A stretch of 64,000 nt of DNA from Nelumbo lutea (taxonomy: Eukaryota > Streptophyta > Magnoliopsida > Proteales > Nelumbonaceae): positions 58,393,759-58,457,758 of the forward strand of contig JAKGHH010000003.1 in NCBI GenBank assembly GCA_022828595.1. The letters run 5' to 3'. The translations under genes and the position numbers were made by a program. Of this stretch, positions 1 to 31,263 are shown one piece after another; position 1 is the first letter of the stretch, and the number at the start of each line of letters is the position of its first letter. The notes beneath the pieces were generated by a model, which searched no databases, was not told the origin of the DNA, and saw only the letters and a program-made list of their open reading frames with translations.

Positions 1-110
1 GTAGCTCACCAAGGAGCTCGCTAAGGAGCTCAATAGCTCACCAAAGAGCTCGGCAAAGCTCGCTACAAGCAGCTCGACGTAGCTCCCCCGGGCAGCTCGC
101 CACTTGTAGG
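1..110. repeat. Degenerate GAGCTC-rich short tandem repeat
   Basis: The first 110 bases repeat variants of AGCTCACCAAGG and AGCTCGCTAAGG with irregular spacing. They resemble the 15-bp minisatellite at 700-960, so both probably come from one element with the LTR-like sequence between them. Confidence 0.5.
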
Positions 111-560
111 GTAGCTCGGTACAGGAGTAGTTTGGCGTATCGCAGGAAGATCTCCTACTTGATAACCTGGCCTAGACACCAACCCGCCGATTGACACAGG
201 CGCCGACTTGACAACCTATCCTAGACACCGACCCGCCGACTGACACACGCGCCAGCCTGACGACCTCGAGGAGTTCACCACCGTACCACGGTTCTGACAG
301 GATGTGGCGAATCTTATCGTTTGGAGGCTTTTCACCCACTTAACCTGCGAGGACTCCGGTATATAAAGACCTCATCCCCCAAAGGGGGTAGGATGGAAAA
401 AATAGAGGTAATCCCTGCTCTCTAGCTCTCTCGTTTCTCTAGTATCGTCTTCAAAGCTCTCTTCAATCAGAGTGCTAACTTAAGCATCGGAGAACCCACG
501 CTGGGCAAATACCCCTGGGTCCTCTGATTCATATCTCGCAGGTCCCTCAGCTCCCGCTGC
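104..560 (+). mobile_element. LTR-like fragment of a retrotransposon (probably Ty3/gypsy)
   Basis: This stretch is more GC-rich than its surroundings. It has a TATA box (TATATAAAG near 359), followed by a CT-rich leader and the phrase CTAACTTAAGCATCGGAG near 477. That layout is familiar from plant gypsy-type LTRs. No matching second LTR, primer site or coding domain is visible, so the class is an inference and the piece is best read as a relic. Confidence 0.35.
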
Positions 561-699
561 CTACAAAAAGGAGGAAAAGATAAAGTTCTCGCAGGCCCCT
601 CAGCTCCCACTGCCTACAAAGGAAAGAAGACCACATCAAGCAGAGGGCAGTCGGGTTGCGCTACACCAGGGAGCTCCACCATTCTTTGAGTCACAGGCC

Positions 700-960
700 G
701 CTTGGTAGGAAGCTCGCCACCAGGTAGCTCTCCACCAAGGAGTTCGCCACCAGGCAGTTCACCCCCAGGCAGTTCGCCACCAGGGAGTTCACCGCCAGGC
801 AGTTCGTCACCAAGGAGTTCGCCACCAGGCAGTTCGTCACCAGGCAGTTCATCACCAGGGAGTTCACCACCAGGTAGTTCGCCACCAGGGAGCTCGCCAC
901 CAAGCAGTTCGCCCCCAGGCAGTTCGCCACCAGGCAGTTCGCCACCAAGTATCTCATCAC
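700..960. repeat. 15-bp minisatellite (GGCAGTTCGCCACCA type)
   Basis: About 17 direct copies of a 15-bp unit run from about 700 to 960. The unit is a multiple of three and lacks stops, so long open frames appear on both strands: Ser-Ser-Pro-Pro-Gly repeats on plus, and Gly-Glu-Leu-Pro-Gly or Leu-Val-Ala-Asn-type repeats on minus. Open frames in several phases argue for a tandem repeat artefact, not a gene. Confidence 0.85.
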
Positions 961-1029
961 CAAGGCATGTCACCACTGAGTCAAATAACGAGGTACTTAG
1001 CCAAAAAATTTATACATCACAAAAAATGG

Positions 1030-1430
1030 TACATGACTAGAAACGGTTACATCAGAATTCGAAGAGCAAAAGATCTAAATATTAGCCGTTTGATTCTGGA
1101 AGGTGACTGGAAGGTGGTGATTAATTGGTTGAAGACAGAGGACAGTGGTTTGTGGAACTTTAGCAATGAGAAAAAACCGTTCTTATGGCTGGGTAGGGAC
1201 ATAGAGATTTAGTACAACTGGGTGAAGAGGAGTGCCAACTCATTTGCGGATGGGTTGGCCAAGCAAGGAGTGAATAGGGAGGCTATTTTTTGGGCTAGTT
1301 TTTAATTTTCTTTGCTTTCCATGAGTTTTTTTTTTTTTTTTTGGGGAGCTAAGTTATTTTATCTCCCTTTGTATTCATTTCCTTTTATTCTCTTAATTTA
1401 ATGAAATGGATGTTATTGATAAAAAATAAA
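1030..1430 (+). mobile_element. 3' fragment of an L1-type LINE (RNase H end and A-rich tail)
   Basis: The plus-strand translation carries the end of a LINE RNase H domain. The phrase LILEGDWKVVINWLK is near 1100 and SANSFADGLAKQGV is near 1230, separated by a stop at 1210. It is followed by a LINE-style tail near 1400 (TTATTGATAAAAAATAAATAAA). The 5' part is missing, as in most 5'-truncated LINE copies. Confidence 0.7.
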
Positions 1431-1602
1431 TAAATAAACCAAAAAAATATCTCTTAAATGGATAATTGAGACTATAGAGGAAAAAACATTCGAAGCTAGT
1501 TTGATTATGGCTTGAGACTTGGATATTTGCAAATGGATTTTTTGTACTTCAATACACATGCACATAATATGGTTGCTTATCAATGCTAGTGTAGCAATAT
1601 AT

Positions 1603-1753
1603 TGTGGAGTGCTCTAATGGTTAGGATACGTATGTTTCAAGTAAACAACCTAGGTTCAAACCCTTTTGAATATTTGGCAATTTCCACTCCAAATAGAAGC
1701 ATTCTTTTTTAGAGATGTGTCTACACACTCTACAAGGAAAAAAAAAAAAAAAA
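1603..1753 (+). mobile_element. tRNA-derived SINE with poly(A) tail
   Basis: An A-box-like sequence (GCTCTAATGGTTAGGA, from 1611) and a good B box (GGTTCAAACCC, 1653-1663) lie about 33 bases apart, as in RNA polymerase III promoters. About 75 bases of unrelated body and a poly(A) run (1738-1753) follow. The region does not fold as a full tRNA, so a SINE fits better than a tRNA gene. No target duplication was found. Confidence 0.6.
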
Positions 1754-2241
1754 CAAAGTGTGAGCTTCATGGTAGTTACCTCAACTCTAAAAGGTTAATG
1801 GTAGTTACCTGCAATAAAAAAACTCATTTCAAATGACTAAGATCCATAAAGTTATTATTTTGAAATAAAACCTAATTTAATCTCTTGAATTAAATAATAA
1901 ATCTATATATAAAAAAATATCAAATAAAAAAATAACCTAAATTTACAACATAAATAATGGGTTTCAAACAAAATCTATCATAATACCGGTCTCTACTTAG
2001 TACAGGTGATCATTCTCTAATTAATTTTACATAGGTCTGATTTTAAATAAACTTAAATGGAATTAATTGGGTTAATTATGAGATAGAGATAATTAATGGA
2101 ATTAATTAATGTTATAAGTGGTTTGTTAAATAAGTTAGCTATGGAGTCAATTATAGTAACTGTAGTGCTAAATAAAGTCACTTATGGTAAGTTTAATAGG
2201 CATTAATTAAGGTAATTGAATTAGAATTTCAAATGTGAAAA

Positions 2242-2946
2242 GGGAAATTGTCTAAAACTCACCATGAGTTTTCAACATTTTTCTTAAACTCACCACAACT
2301 TTTCAAAATGTTTAAAACTCACCATGTTAGTAAGTTTTTATTTTCCAAAACTCACCTTCTGTTAGTGCACCATTAATGCTTCTTACCAGAGGTGTCCATG
2401 TGAGCATAAATAACAATTTTCATGACCAAATTACCCTTGTATGGTGAGTTAGAGGAAAATGGTATTTTTCAGTTTTCAATTTTCTTGTTTTTTTTTTTTT
2501 TTGCATTTTTAGTGTTTGTTATAATTTCCAATGTTTTTTATAATTTTTTGGTTCTTTTTTACATTTTTCTAAATTTTCCTTTATTTTTGTTATTTATTTA
2601 CAATTTCAGTGTTTTTCTATAATTTTTTGTGTTTTTTCTACAATTTTTATTTTTTGATTTTGTTTTTCAATTTCTCTAGTTTCTACAATTTGAAAATAAT
2701 TTTTTATTTTATTTGAAATTTCTATAATTTTTTATATTTTTTTTGTGTTTTTATGTATTTTATATTTGAAAATATTTTTTGAACTTTTTCCTTTTTTTCA
2801 TGTCTAAATATTAAAATGGTAATATATTAACACCTGTTAATCTGTTTAATGTTGAATTAGTGACATGGTGAGTTTTAGACATTTTAAAAAAGTTGTGAGT
2901 TTAAGAGAAACACAGAAAATTCATGGTGAGTTTTAGACAATTTCCC
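2242..2946. mobile_element. Mutator-type MITE with ~90-bp terminal inverted repeats
   Basis: The left end GGGAAATTGTCTAAAACTCA and the right end, read in reverse complement, match over about 90 bases, including three repeats of TCTAAAACTCACC. The interior is T-rich and non-coding. The flanks are TGTGAAAA on the left and TTTGAAAA on the right, a 7 of 8 match that may be an eroded target duplication. Long inverted repeats beginning GGGAAATTGTC are typical of MULE-derived elements. The 66-codon frame inside is low-complexity Phe/Leu and is not a gene. Confidence 0.75.
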
Positions 2947-4166
2947 TTTGAAAAATGATACCAACAATAGGATTTGCCAAATAATAATTGGGTGAGATGG
3001 GTTTTCCAACAATATGATTACTAAAACAATGTTTCTTCTAATTCTAGGGACTTATAATTAATGTAAAGTCCATTTAAAAATAATAGAAATTACAAAAATA
3101 ATAAACATATTAATTGAGATATCCGATCAGAGATGGGGAGTGAAGTCCCCGTGCCCTAATCCAACCCCAAAATATTAAATTTTGAAAACAATTCTATATA
3201 ATTACAGAATGCAACCAGACTAATATAAATTTTCTGTCATTATAGTTATTAATTATGTTAGTTAAGTGCTAAACCGATTTAGATTTTTCTTTCTTTTAAG
3301 TTAATATTTTTTTACCTAAAGTAAGCTTTTAATTAAAATAAGAATTCAGGGATTTGGATCCCCGATGGAAAACCCATCTTCATCGAGGATTGTGGATGGA
3401 AGTTCAATTTTCTCTTTGACAGGGATTGGGATGGAGAGTTGCTTAAAAATTAGGAATGGGAATAGAAAATTTTATAATTAATAAATCTCTCATTTACTAA
3501 GTCGAGTTATGTTAATGGTAACTTACATACCAACAAGTATAAAAAAATTACATAAGCCAACCTTGTAGTTTGATCAACCTCCCCTCTTACACATGTTTAT
3601 TTCAGTTAATAATATTTACCAACATATTTATTTAGAATATTTTCAACTGTTGTTTGCTTAAACTAAATTAATATATTTTTTTTTCAATTATCTCTTCTTT
3701 CCTTCCATCATAATATTTGAGAGGAGAGTTTCCCAACAACACCAAGGCCCATCAACCGTGCAAAAATAACTGGCTGAAAGATAAAAGGCCCACGAGGGCC
3801 AACTGTCAACAACCATTATTAGTTTTGACTAATAATAATTTGGACACATAATTATGATCATCATCTAAAATTGCCACATGTGAAAAGCATGTACATATTT
3901 GCTAGTACTAAAGGAACACTAATAGTTTTGACAGTCTTTCCCACTAAGAGCTAAGAAGAATTAGTCGCAAGCCTCACAACAAGAGGCCTTTAAATAGAAA
4001 AAGAAAAAGGAAAGTCACAACAAATGATCCATATTAGGCCTCGATTCATCAAGGACCCATTTATCTAGTGTGGACTCACATAGACCCACAATTTCTAATG
4101 ACCATTGTGGGAAAGAGAAGGCCAAAGAAGATGTTTAGTATATGTTATATCTCTATTCTCAACGAT
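2947..4166. other. AT-rich intergenic stretch, no gene seen
   Basis: No coding signal or clear element end. Two patches near 3121-3180 and 3350-3440 carry ATGGGGA/TCCCC words like the GC-rich hAT ends at 44.5 and 56 kb and may be a decayed relative. Confidence 0.4.
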
Positions 4167-4207
4167 TACCAATGTTTCTACTTTTTTTTTTTCTTTTGAT
4201 GAATGGT

Positions 4208-4547
4208 TACAATAGGATTCTGCTGAATTAAAAAAAAAAAAAATGAAAGAAAGTAGTTTCTTGAAGAGAGGAGGAGAGAAGGAGAAAAAGAGAAGAAGAG
4301 AAGTTGAAAAGAAAAGAGAGCAATAATCTGACCACCCCCTTCACTTATTATTTATACTAAAATAATAGAATAGTATAAAGACAATTATGCCCTTATAGGG
4401 TGGCAAAACATAAAACAACATATATAACACTCAAAAAACATAATAAAATTTGGACTCACATAACTACTGAGGTCCCCACCTCCTATCTAATAACTAACAT
4501 AAAACATCTACTCAGAAAAACATCATAAAGCTAATTAACCTTCAACA
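4208..4547 (-). repeat. 3' LTR of Copia-1
   Basis: Direct repeat of 9347-9673. On the minus strand it begins TGTTGAAGG at 4547, right after the polypurine tract. The other boundary is eroded and was placed by comparison with the second LTR (about 4208). Confidence 0.8.
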
Positions 4548-4557
4548 CTCCCCCTCC
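4548..4557 (-). other. Polypurine tract of Copia-1
   Basis: On the minus strand the sequence is GGAGGGGGAG immediately before TGTTGAAG of the 3' LTR. That is the expected place and composition for the plus-strand primer of an LTR element. Confidence 0.75.
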
Positions 4558-7500
4558 AGTTGGAAGTAAATGTCACACATTCCCAACTTGTGTAGATCAT
4601 ATTCAAGCTTGTTCCTTGCCACTCTTTTAGTAAGAACATCAACCAGATGCAACTCTGAAGAGACATAAAGCAAACAAACTTCTCCGGTTATTACCCTTTC
4701 TCTTATAAAGTGTATCAACTTCAATGTGTTTTGTCATATCATACTGAATTGGATTATGGGCAATATTGATTGCAGCCTGATTGACATAGTATAATATCAT
4801 AGGTTCCTCTGCTTTCACCCCAATCTCACTCAAAAGTGATCTAACCCAAAGAAGTTCTAAGACACCATGAGCCATGGATCTATACATAGCCTCTGCACTT
4901 GACCTTGCAACAATTGCTTGCTTCTTATTTTTCCAAGAGATCAAGTTTACACCTACAAAGGTACACACTCCTGATGTAGATCTCTTGTCATCTAAGCATC
5001 CTGCCTAGTCTGCATCTATATAGGACTCTAGCTTCAGATTCTCATGATTTGAGAAAAGAATGCCTTTACCAATGTGCTTTTTCAGATATGTAAGTATTCT
5101 CTCAATAGCTTCCTAGTGCTGAACCTGAGGTGCATATATGTATTGACTTACAACACTGACAGCATAAGAAATATTTGGTCGTTCCATACACAAATACAAT
5201 AGTTGGCCCACCATTCTTTGATATCTCCCCACATCCTTTACCAATTCACCATCCACACCATTAATTCTGTGATTTGGATCAATAAGAGTGTCTACTGGTT
5301 TGGTCCCCAGTTTCACAGTCTCTCGCAGTAGGTCAAGTACACACTTTCTCTGTGAAATGAAGATCCCATGCTTGGATCTTGCAACTTCAATCCCTAAGAA
5401 GTATCTCACCAAGATCTTTGATCTCAAATTCTTGTTGCAATGATTTTTTGAGATCATCAATCTTCTCCAAATCATTTCCTATCACCACTATATCATCCAC
5501 ATACACAATCAGAATTGACACCAAAGCATCTCTCATTTTCACAAAAAGGGTGTGATAAGACTGTCTGTGTATCCAAAATGGACGAGTGCCCCTTTGAACC
5601 TGTCAAACAAAGCCCTAGGTGATTGTTTTAGTTCATACAGAGATTTTCTAAATCTGCACACCTTTCCTTTACCAACATTTTCATAAAAACCTATTGGAAT
5701 GTCCATATATACATCATCTTGCAAGTCACCATTAAGGAAAGCATTTTTGACGTCAAGCTGGAACAAGGGCCATGAATAGGTAGCTGCTAGAGATAAAATG
5801 ATATGAATTGAACTCATCTTAGCTACTGGTGCAAAGGTTTCCAGATAATTAACACCATAGGTCTGATTATATCCTTTTGCTACCAACATTGCCTTGTACC
5901 TTTTTAATTTATCGTCGACCTTATACTTTATTGTGAATATCCATCGACATCTGATTATCTCCTTGTCTGGGGGGAGATCAATTATTTCCCAAGTTTGATT
6001 TTTGACCAAAGCATCTCATCTTACATGGCTGTTTTTCACTCAAGTTTGGAGAAAGTCTCAATAACATTCCTAGGTATAGACACAAAATCCAAGGAAGGAA
6101 GAAAAGCACGGTAGGAGGGTGATAAGACACTGTTGGAAAGATTGTGTGAAATGTAGTGGGGTGTACACTTTCTCTTACCCTTACGAAGTGCAATGGGAAG
6201 ATCAAGGTAAGTGGGATCAGCTGCAACAATGGTGTTAGGGACAGGAACATTATCATCAGAAAACATAACAGGCTTAGGCTTAAGAGGAATACCTGGAACT
6301 GTATCTACCGAATCTGGAGTTTCAGAAGGACTGACAGAGAGTGGTGTGGGTCAAGGATGTGTGGAGTTAACCATCATCTATCGACGTTGATATTGCTGTG
6401 AGACTGCCAGTAGGTAATGAAATTGGAGGTGTAGGTGCCGGCTGAACTGACGGTGCAGGTGGTGGCTGAACTGATGTAGATATTGGTTGAACTGATGGAG
6501 GGACCACAGAAATAGGAAGAAGAACAGATTGTGAGTTCTCCTCCCCAAAATTCTCCCCACGAGGAGAACAACTCGAGAAAAAGAATGTGGATTCAAAAAA
6601 GTTAACATCCATAGTGACAAATTTGCTCTTCAACACTAAGTCATAACAACAATACCCCTTTTGGTTCTGAGCATACCCAAGAAAAACACATTTCTTGGCC
6701 TTAGGATCAAATTTCTTGCGATGAGGGCCAAGAATGTGAATAAAAGAAACACAACAAAAAACCCTCAAAGGTATATGAAATATCTCGCCGTTTAGAAAAA
6801 GAAGGCTAAATGGCACCTTAAACCTCAAAGTCCGTGAAGAAACATGGTTAATCACATGTACGGCTGTAAGAACTGCATCTCCCTAGAACTACATAGGAAC
6901 TGAAGTACATACCATAAGACTCATTGCAATGTGTTTTTCCTCCCAACAACTCCATTCTGTTGCGGTGTATATGCACAACTGCTCTGATGAACTACACCAT
7001 GTTCTAGGAGAATGTGGTTAGGTCATTCTCAAAGTACTCTTTGGCATTATCTGATCTAAAAGCCTTAGTTCTCACTCCAAATTGTGTGAGAACCATCTGG
7101 TGGAATTATAGTACTAAGTTAGAAACCTCATTGCGTGATCTCATTAAATATATCTAGGAATATCGTGTATAATCATCCACAAACAAGAGAAAGTAACGTA
7201 ATCTTCCCATGGAAGGGATTTGATATGACATCTATACATTAGTGTGAATAATATTAAAAATAGTACTTTTATTACTTGATTTAAAAGACTGTCTACAATG
7301 TTTACCTAACTGACAACTCTCACACTCCAAAGTAGATAATTGAACAAACTCAAACAGTTTTGGGAAAAAGGCATTTCAAAGAACTAAAAAAAAAGTCCCA
7401 AGCGATTGTGTCAAAGCATAATCTGGTTCATTGACTCTGACCCACTACTACTGCTGCTGCTAACATGATGACCCTAATGTCTCGAAATCTCATCTAGAAG

Positions 7501-8823
7501 GTAGACTCCATTCACCTCACGACCACTCCCAATCATCTCCTTTGACTCTAGATCATGCAAAATACAATTACTAGGAAGAAATGTCACAAAACAACTCAAA
7601 TTTTTTGTCAAAGAACTAACAAACAATAGGCTGGTATGACTAGGGACATGTAAAACAGAAGATAGAGTTATATCATTGGTCACTCTAATTGTCCCCTTCC
7701 CAGCAATGGGCATATGTGAACCATCTATTGTAGAGACTGTCTCTACCAGAGCACAACTGATAGGAACTAAAAATGGTAGGGGCATTAGTCATATGCTTAG
7801 ATGCTCTTGAGTCTATAATTCAGGGAGGTCCCTCATTACCTGAAGTGGATGCAAGATTTGCAGTTGCATATGATCTACATGTATGTGCAAAGGAAGTGGT
7901 GTAATTGATTCCTGCATTCTGTTGTCCATCTGAAAGGTTAGAACTGGGTGAATCTTTCTTACTCATAAGCTGTCCAAATCTCTCAAATTATGTTCACACT
8001 GTTGCTACTACAATGGATTCCCAATCAGCTTGAGAGGGGTTGAAGAACCTCCTGTGGTGGTTACATTTGCATTTCCCTTCTTGTTTCTTATCCGAGCAAG
8101 CATTAGAATTGAATGAAGCTTCCAACAAGTGTCCCCGATATGCTTGCTTAGGCTTCTTGCAATAATCACACACCAAGTCCTTTTTATCTTCCCTTCTAGT
8201 CTCACTACTCCCATTGTCTCCATTCAGCTTAAGTTTTGTTGTACCAACCATAGCCGACTAGTCAATCCCAAGCTGTCTCAGCATTACATTCCTCTTACTC
8301 TCTTCTCCAAAGACAAAAGCATAGGTCTGAGAAAGTGTCACATCCTCCCTAGAAAGAATATACTGCCTAGCAATGTCAAATTCTGGGTTCAACCTTACTA
8401 AGAACTCAAAAACCCTATTCCTCTACCAGTTTGTGATAAGTTGCTGCATCATTTACACTTTCCCATACCACAGTTTCTAAGTGATCTATTTCCTGTCGTA
8501 GGGTTTTCAGCATGGAGAAATACACAGCAAGAGGTTTTTCTCCTGTTTCATACTTATCACCTGATTTCTTAACTGATAGGCTCTGGCTTCATTTTTCTTC
8601 TAAGAGTAGATTTCGGTCACTCTATCTCAAATCTCCTTAGCAGTATTAGCCCATAGAAAATGTTTTGCAATATGAGATAAGATAAAATTATATAGCCAAG
8701 ACATTACCATGTAATTCTCTTGCATCCATCAAGAAGAGTCTGTATCAGGTTTCTTCTTTTCCCCAGTGAGATACCTTAATTTTCCACGGGCACCAATAGC
8801 CATCTTAGCTGATTGTGCCCAAT
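4558..8823 (-). pseudogene. Copia-1 gag-pol, broken
   Basis: Translated pieces in order on the minus strand: gag (8823-8400, with WAQSAKMAIGARG), a disrupted zinc-knuckle region (8250-8000), and a protease with the active site changed from DSGAS to DSRAS and a stop just upstream (about 7815). Then come integrase C-terminal sequence (6855-6367, GYAQNQKGYCCY), reverse transcriptase (6009-5480, with LDVKNAFLNGDL and the catalytic YVDD near 5490), and copia RNase H (4968-4560, SSAEAMYRSMA, DMTKHIEVD). Frame changes separate most pieces and no single open frame remains. The protein is closely related to the copia element in ABCC5 intron 7. Confidence 0.88.
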
Positions 8824-9333
8824 CCCACAGTACCAGTAGATTTCATCTCGATATTCCAACTCTCTATTTTACTTCAAACAGTTCAACAGTAAGAAAAAAT
8901 AGATTGAAGACCTTCAAAAAATAATTTAATACCACACAGAAACCAACCCTTTCGAAAGAAGAAAACCCTAGCTAGGGAAAAATCTCTCTCCTCCCCACAC
9001 TTCCCAACAGAGAAAAAAGTGAATCGATCACTCCGGAAGGCCTAGAAAATTTCAGAAACCAAACTGCCATCTTCAGAAAAACAAAAGAAAACTAACAATA
9101 CCTGGGCGCCCAAAATTAGATAAAAAACAAATAGTCCAACTTTTTTGGGACTCTTCCTCATACTCCAATTCTTGATTTTGATGCCGAACAGTAGATCATC
9201 TTCCTGATGTCTAGATCCCACCAAATACTCCAAGAACTGGGCAATCTATAGCAGATCGATCAACCTTTTACTACTTCATGCAGTCAACTGATCTAGGGCT
9301 GTATGAAAATGCTTCAAGAAACCCTAGCCGATG

Positions 9334-9345
9334 CTCTGATACTAA
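9334..9345 (-). other. Primer-binding site of Copia-1 (initiator-tRNA-Met type)
   Basis: On the minus strand TAGTATCAGAGC follows the 5' LTR. It matches the usual plant copia site TGGTATCAGAGC except for one base, and it is what fixed the LTR boundary near 9347. Confidence 0.8.
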
Positions 9346-9346
9346 G

Positions 9347-9673
9347 AAGGAATTTACTGAATTAAAGAAAAACATATATGAAAAAAAGTAGTTTCTTGAA
9401 GAGAGAATGAGAAGAGGAGAAGAAAAAGAGAAATTGAAAAGAAAGAGAGCAATACTTTTGCTGCCCCTTCACTTATTATTTATACTAAAATAATAGAACA
9501 GCATAAAGACAACTATGCCCTTATAGGGCGATAAAATATAAAACAACATATATAACACTCAAAAAACATAATAAAATTTGGACTCACAACTAATGTGGTT
9601 CCCACCTCCTATCTAACAACTAACATAAAATATCTACTCAAAAAAACATCATAAAACTAATTAATCTTCAACA
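9347..9673 (-). repeat. 5' LTR of Copia-1
   Basis: Direct repeat of 4208-4547. It starts TGTTGAAGAT on the minus strand at 9673 and ends beside the primer-binding site. It contains a GA-rich stretch and the same CTTATAGGGC and ATAATAAAATTTGGACTCAC words as its partner. Confidence 0.85.
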
Positions 9674-9689
9674 GCTACCAATGTTTCTA

Positions 9690-10859
9690 TTAAACTTAAG
9701 GCAAGCTTGAACAACACGACTCTTAATAAAATCATAAATGCAATGCTTATGATCCTCATCCTTTAATTCTCTCATATAAAATTAACAAATAAAAACACCT
9801 AAATAAAACACAAAATTCGGCTTAAAGTTTAAAAGGAAGAATCGTAATGCAGATCTATAGCTAGTTTTCTGAGGTGCATTACTGGTGCACAATGCTCCAT
9901 GAGGTTGGCAATTGCAGTCATTCATGTGGGAACTTGGAGGCCTTCGGGATCATTTACAATGGTTCAATGAGCCCATAGGCCTTTTGCAATGGCTTCTGCA
10001 TTAGAAATTGGCTGAAGAGCACAAGCTCGTAAAACACAATACTGCAGCTGAGAATATAAAGTATACAATTTTTGCATTCAACAAATGAAAATTACATTTT
10101 TAGGTAGCATCCAGTAAGAGGGAAGGAAAAACCATCTCTAACAAAGAAAAGAAGCTCAACAAAACACATTCAAGATGGGATAGCACTTACCATCTCTTTC
10201 TTCTTTGGTTTATTATATCCAAAAGAATTGTGTCAAATAGTGGTTAGGACATTTGGTCAGGTCAATTACAGCTTATGCCATAAAAAACCGTTAAATTTTA
10301 TCTTCAGAATCTGAGCTGCAGTGTTGAGTCCATATATATATATCCCCACTCTACCTACCGCAGATGCACACAAATAATAAAGGAAGAAGGGCGATGACCA
10401 TGATTAGAAGAATTATATCATCCAAGACTAGCAACGCAGGACACAACTGCAAATGCCCTGCAAATTTGAATAAGATGAAAGCCAGTCGCCTGGGTTTGAC
10501 ACTAAGATTTCATTATTGAGCCTGCTGAATAGGAGTAATCCTCTCCCTCCCAAATGTAATTTCCTTCACTTGCATATTATTATTGCCTTATCCTTGGTGA
10601 CCCAGCTCATCTTTGCATTGGACTAGCTGTGTTCCCATATAGTTCTGCTTGGAAAGGGAACAGTACCCTTATCATGTAGATACTACTCTTTTCCCCCATA
10701 GTGGTATACAGGAAAATGCATGTCATTTCTCCCCATTCCACCTCTTTAACTGGTAAATGATTCAGTAGAGGGAGATGCAGCGCTGCGCGGTTCATTTCTA
10801 TACATCTGCTGCTGTTAGTTAGAGTTTTTCCTTTAGGGTGGGGTGGCATGCCATCAAAT
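9690..10859. other. Intergenic and 3' UTR region of ABCC5, no other gene
   Basis: This lies between the copia element and the ABCC5 stop codon. The part next to 10859 should be the 3' UTR. No other coding signal is seen. A minus-strand frame reported over 10607-10990 overlaps the last exon in a different frame and is a shadow. Confidence 0.5.
10209..10214 (-). terminator. Candidate polyadenylation signal for ABCC5
   Basis: AATAAA on the minus strand about 645 bases past the stop codon. Nearer weak variants (AATAAT near 10570, AATGAA near 10508) could equally be used, so this is tentative. Confidence 0.25.
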
Positions 10860-29865
<19,006 letters not shown>

Positions 29866-30560
29866 GAGAAATACGATTGAAAATTCGGAGTTAGTATCGT
29901 GTCTTAAGATTTAAGCAGAGCAGAGAGAGGACCATGAGCATTTCACCGTCATCTGCGTTGGTAGGTGCTATATGAAATATCTGAAAATGGAACAAGTCGC
30001 AGCGAGAAACAAATGAATTGTTTGGAGAGAGAATCTGTGACACGTTGCACATGAAAACAAATTGATATTTATCAACAAACAAAGCACGAAAAACGAAAGC
30101 CACAGAGAGAACCCATAGAGAAAACCCCTTGTTTTCTCTGTGCTTTATCGCAACACATCATCACGTACAGGCAGACCATTAAAATTAAAAAACTAAAGGA
30201 AACCCAGAAAAGAGAAGATAAACCAAAACTATGACCTGGGTATGTGCCGTGGCAACTCTTTTTTCTTGTAGGAGCAGATTCTCAGAAAGACAATAGAACA
30301 AATCTCCGATCAATTCAAGTTAGTCATTAGACAGAAAAAATGAGGGAAAGAGGAAAACCAGATCTTGCTTTCTAATTCACTGCTATCAAACCTTGCTCTT
30401 GCTTCCTTATCAAGTGGTAAGTCATAAAATCCTCATACAATAAATGCTGTTCTACTTTGACGATTCAAGTCCAGAAATTTCTGTCTCCTAGTATATATAG
30501 AGATGAACCAGTCATCATTTATCAGTTGTGATTGTGAGGTTTGTTTGTTTGCTTGTTGCT
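29866..30560 (-). promoter_or_regulatory. 5' UTR and promoter region of ABCC5
   Basis: No other gene lies upstream. A TATATATA sequence on the minus strand at 30492-30499 is the best TATA candidate. It would give a 5' UTR of about 600 bases, possibly with a leader intron. The true start site cannot be fixed from sequence. Confidence 0.3.
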
Positions 30561-31260
30561 TAGGAGACAGATATTATAAGGGTAGCATTAATAAGTGAAA
30601 GAGTGGAAGTGATAAATCACTTAAATTGCAGTTGGTGCATGGAGGAGGGGTATCTGTAATTTTTTATTAATTACAAATGAGATGAGACGATATGAGAATG
30701 ACTCTGCACTCGAATTGGTATTTGAGCTGAGTTTGTGAGGTAGTGGATTCTGATGTGACTGTGAAAGCATTGTTGGTAATTTTTTTTGCTTACTCTTGTA
30801 TTATTTTATTTTATTTATCTTTCTCCATTTTTATATACACTCGATAGATAGATACCATCGTACCATGGTGGGCTCTGTTTTTTTTTTTATCATATGTACA
30901 TGGGAAAGAGACCAAAATTATTTCCTTATGAGGTTTCTTAGGGTGACTTTCCTATTTGTCACCCCCTCATGGATTACTTTATTATCTTTTATGGTAAAGT
31001 GGATTTTAGCTCTGTACATTTGTTAGGATGCCCTCATCATAGAAAATCCATTGTCAATACCTCTCCCATAGAGATGATTGGGACCCACAGTTGAGTTGGT
31101 GTTACCTAACAGATGACCTGGCAAAGAAAGCAACACCAGGTGATGCATAACCATGAATTTCTAAAATATTTTTATTATTTTTCAGAAAAAAATATTCCTT
31201 AACACCATTAAAGCCAAAATCGAACCAATCGCAATTTCGCAACTGCGGGTTATATTATAC
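30561..31260. other. Intergenic stretch, no gene seen
   Basis: T-rich non-coding sequence upstream of ABCC5. The short frames here are low in complexity and show no recognisable domain. Confidence 0.4.
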
Positions 31261-31263
31261 TAA

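Larger units (their letters stand above)
4208..9673 (-). mobile_element. Copia-1: degenerate Ty1/copia LTR retrotransposon
   Basis: This is a nearly full-length copia element on the minus strand. In its own orientation it runs: 5' LTR (9673-9347), primer-binding site, gag, protease, integrase, reverse transcriptase, RNase H, polypurine tract, 3' LTR (4547-4208). By eye the U3 halves of the LTRs differ at about 15 of 215 bases, so insertion is not recent. Many frameshifts and stops make it non-autonomous. A 14-bp repeat (TACCAATGTTTCTA) lies outside each end, at 4167-4180 and 9676-9689. It sits about 1.2 kb past the ABCC5 stop codon in the same orientation. Confidence 0.9.

Noticed and set aside
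614..1040. Ser/Pro-rich and Glu/Leu/Pro-rich proteins on both strands
   Set aside because: They are translations of a 15-bp tandem repeat that lacks stops in several frames.
1603..1700. A tRNA gene
   Set aside because: The A and B boxes are present, but the acceptor and anticodon arms do not form and a body with poly(A) tail follows, so a SINE is the better reading.
2422..2622. Small membrane protein (Phe/Leu-rich frame)
   Set aside because: Low-complexity T-rich interior of a MULE MITE.
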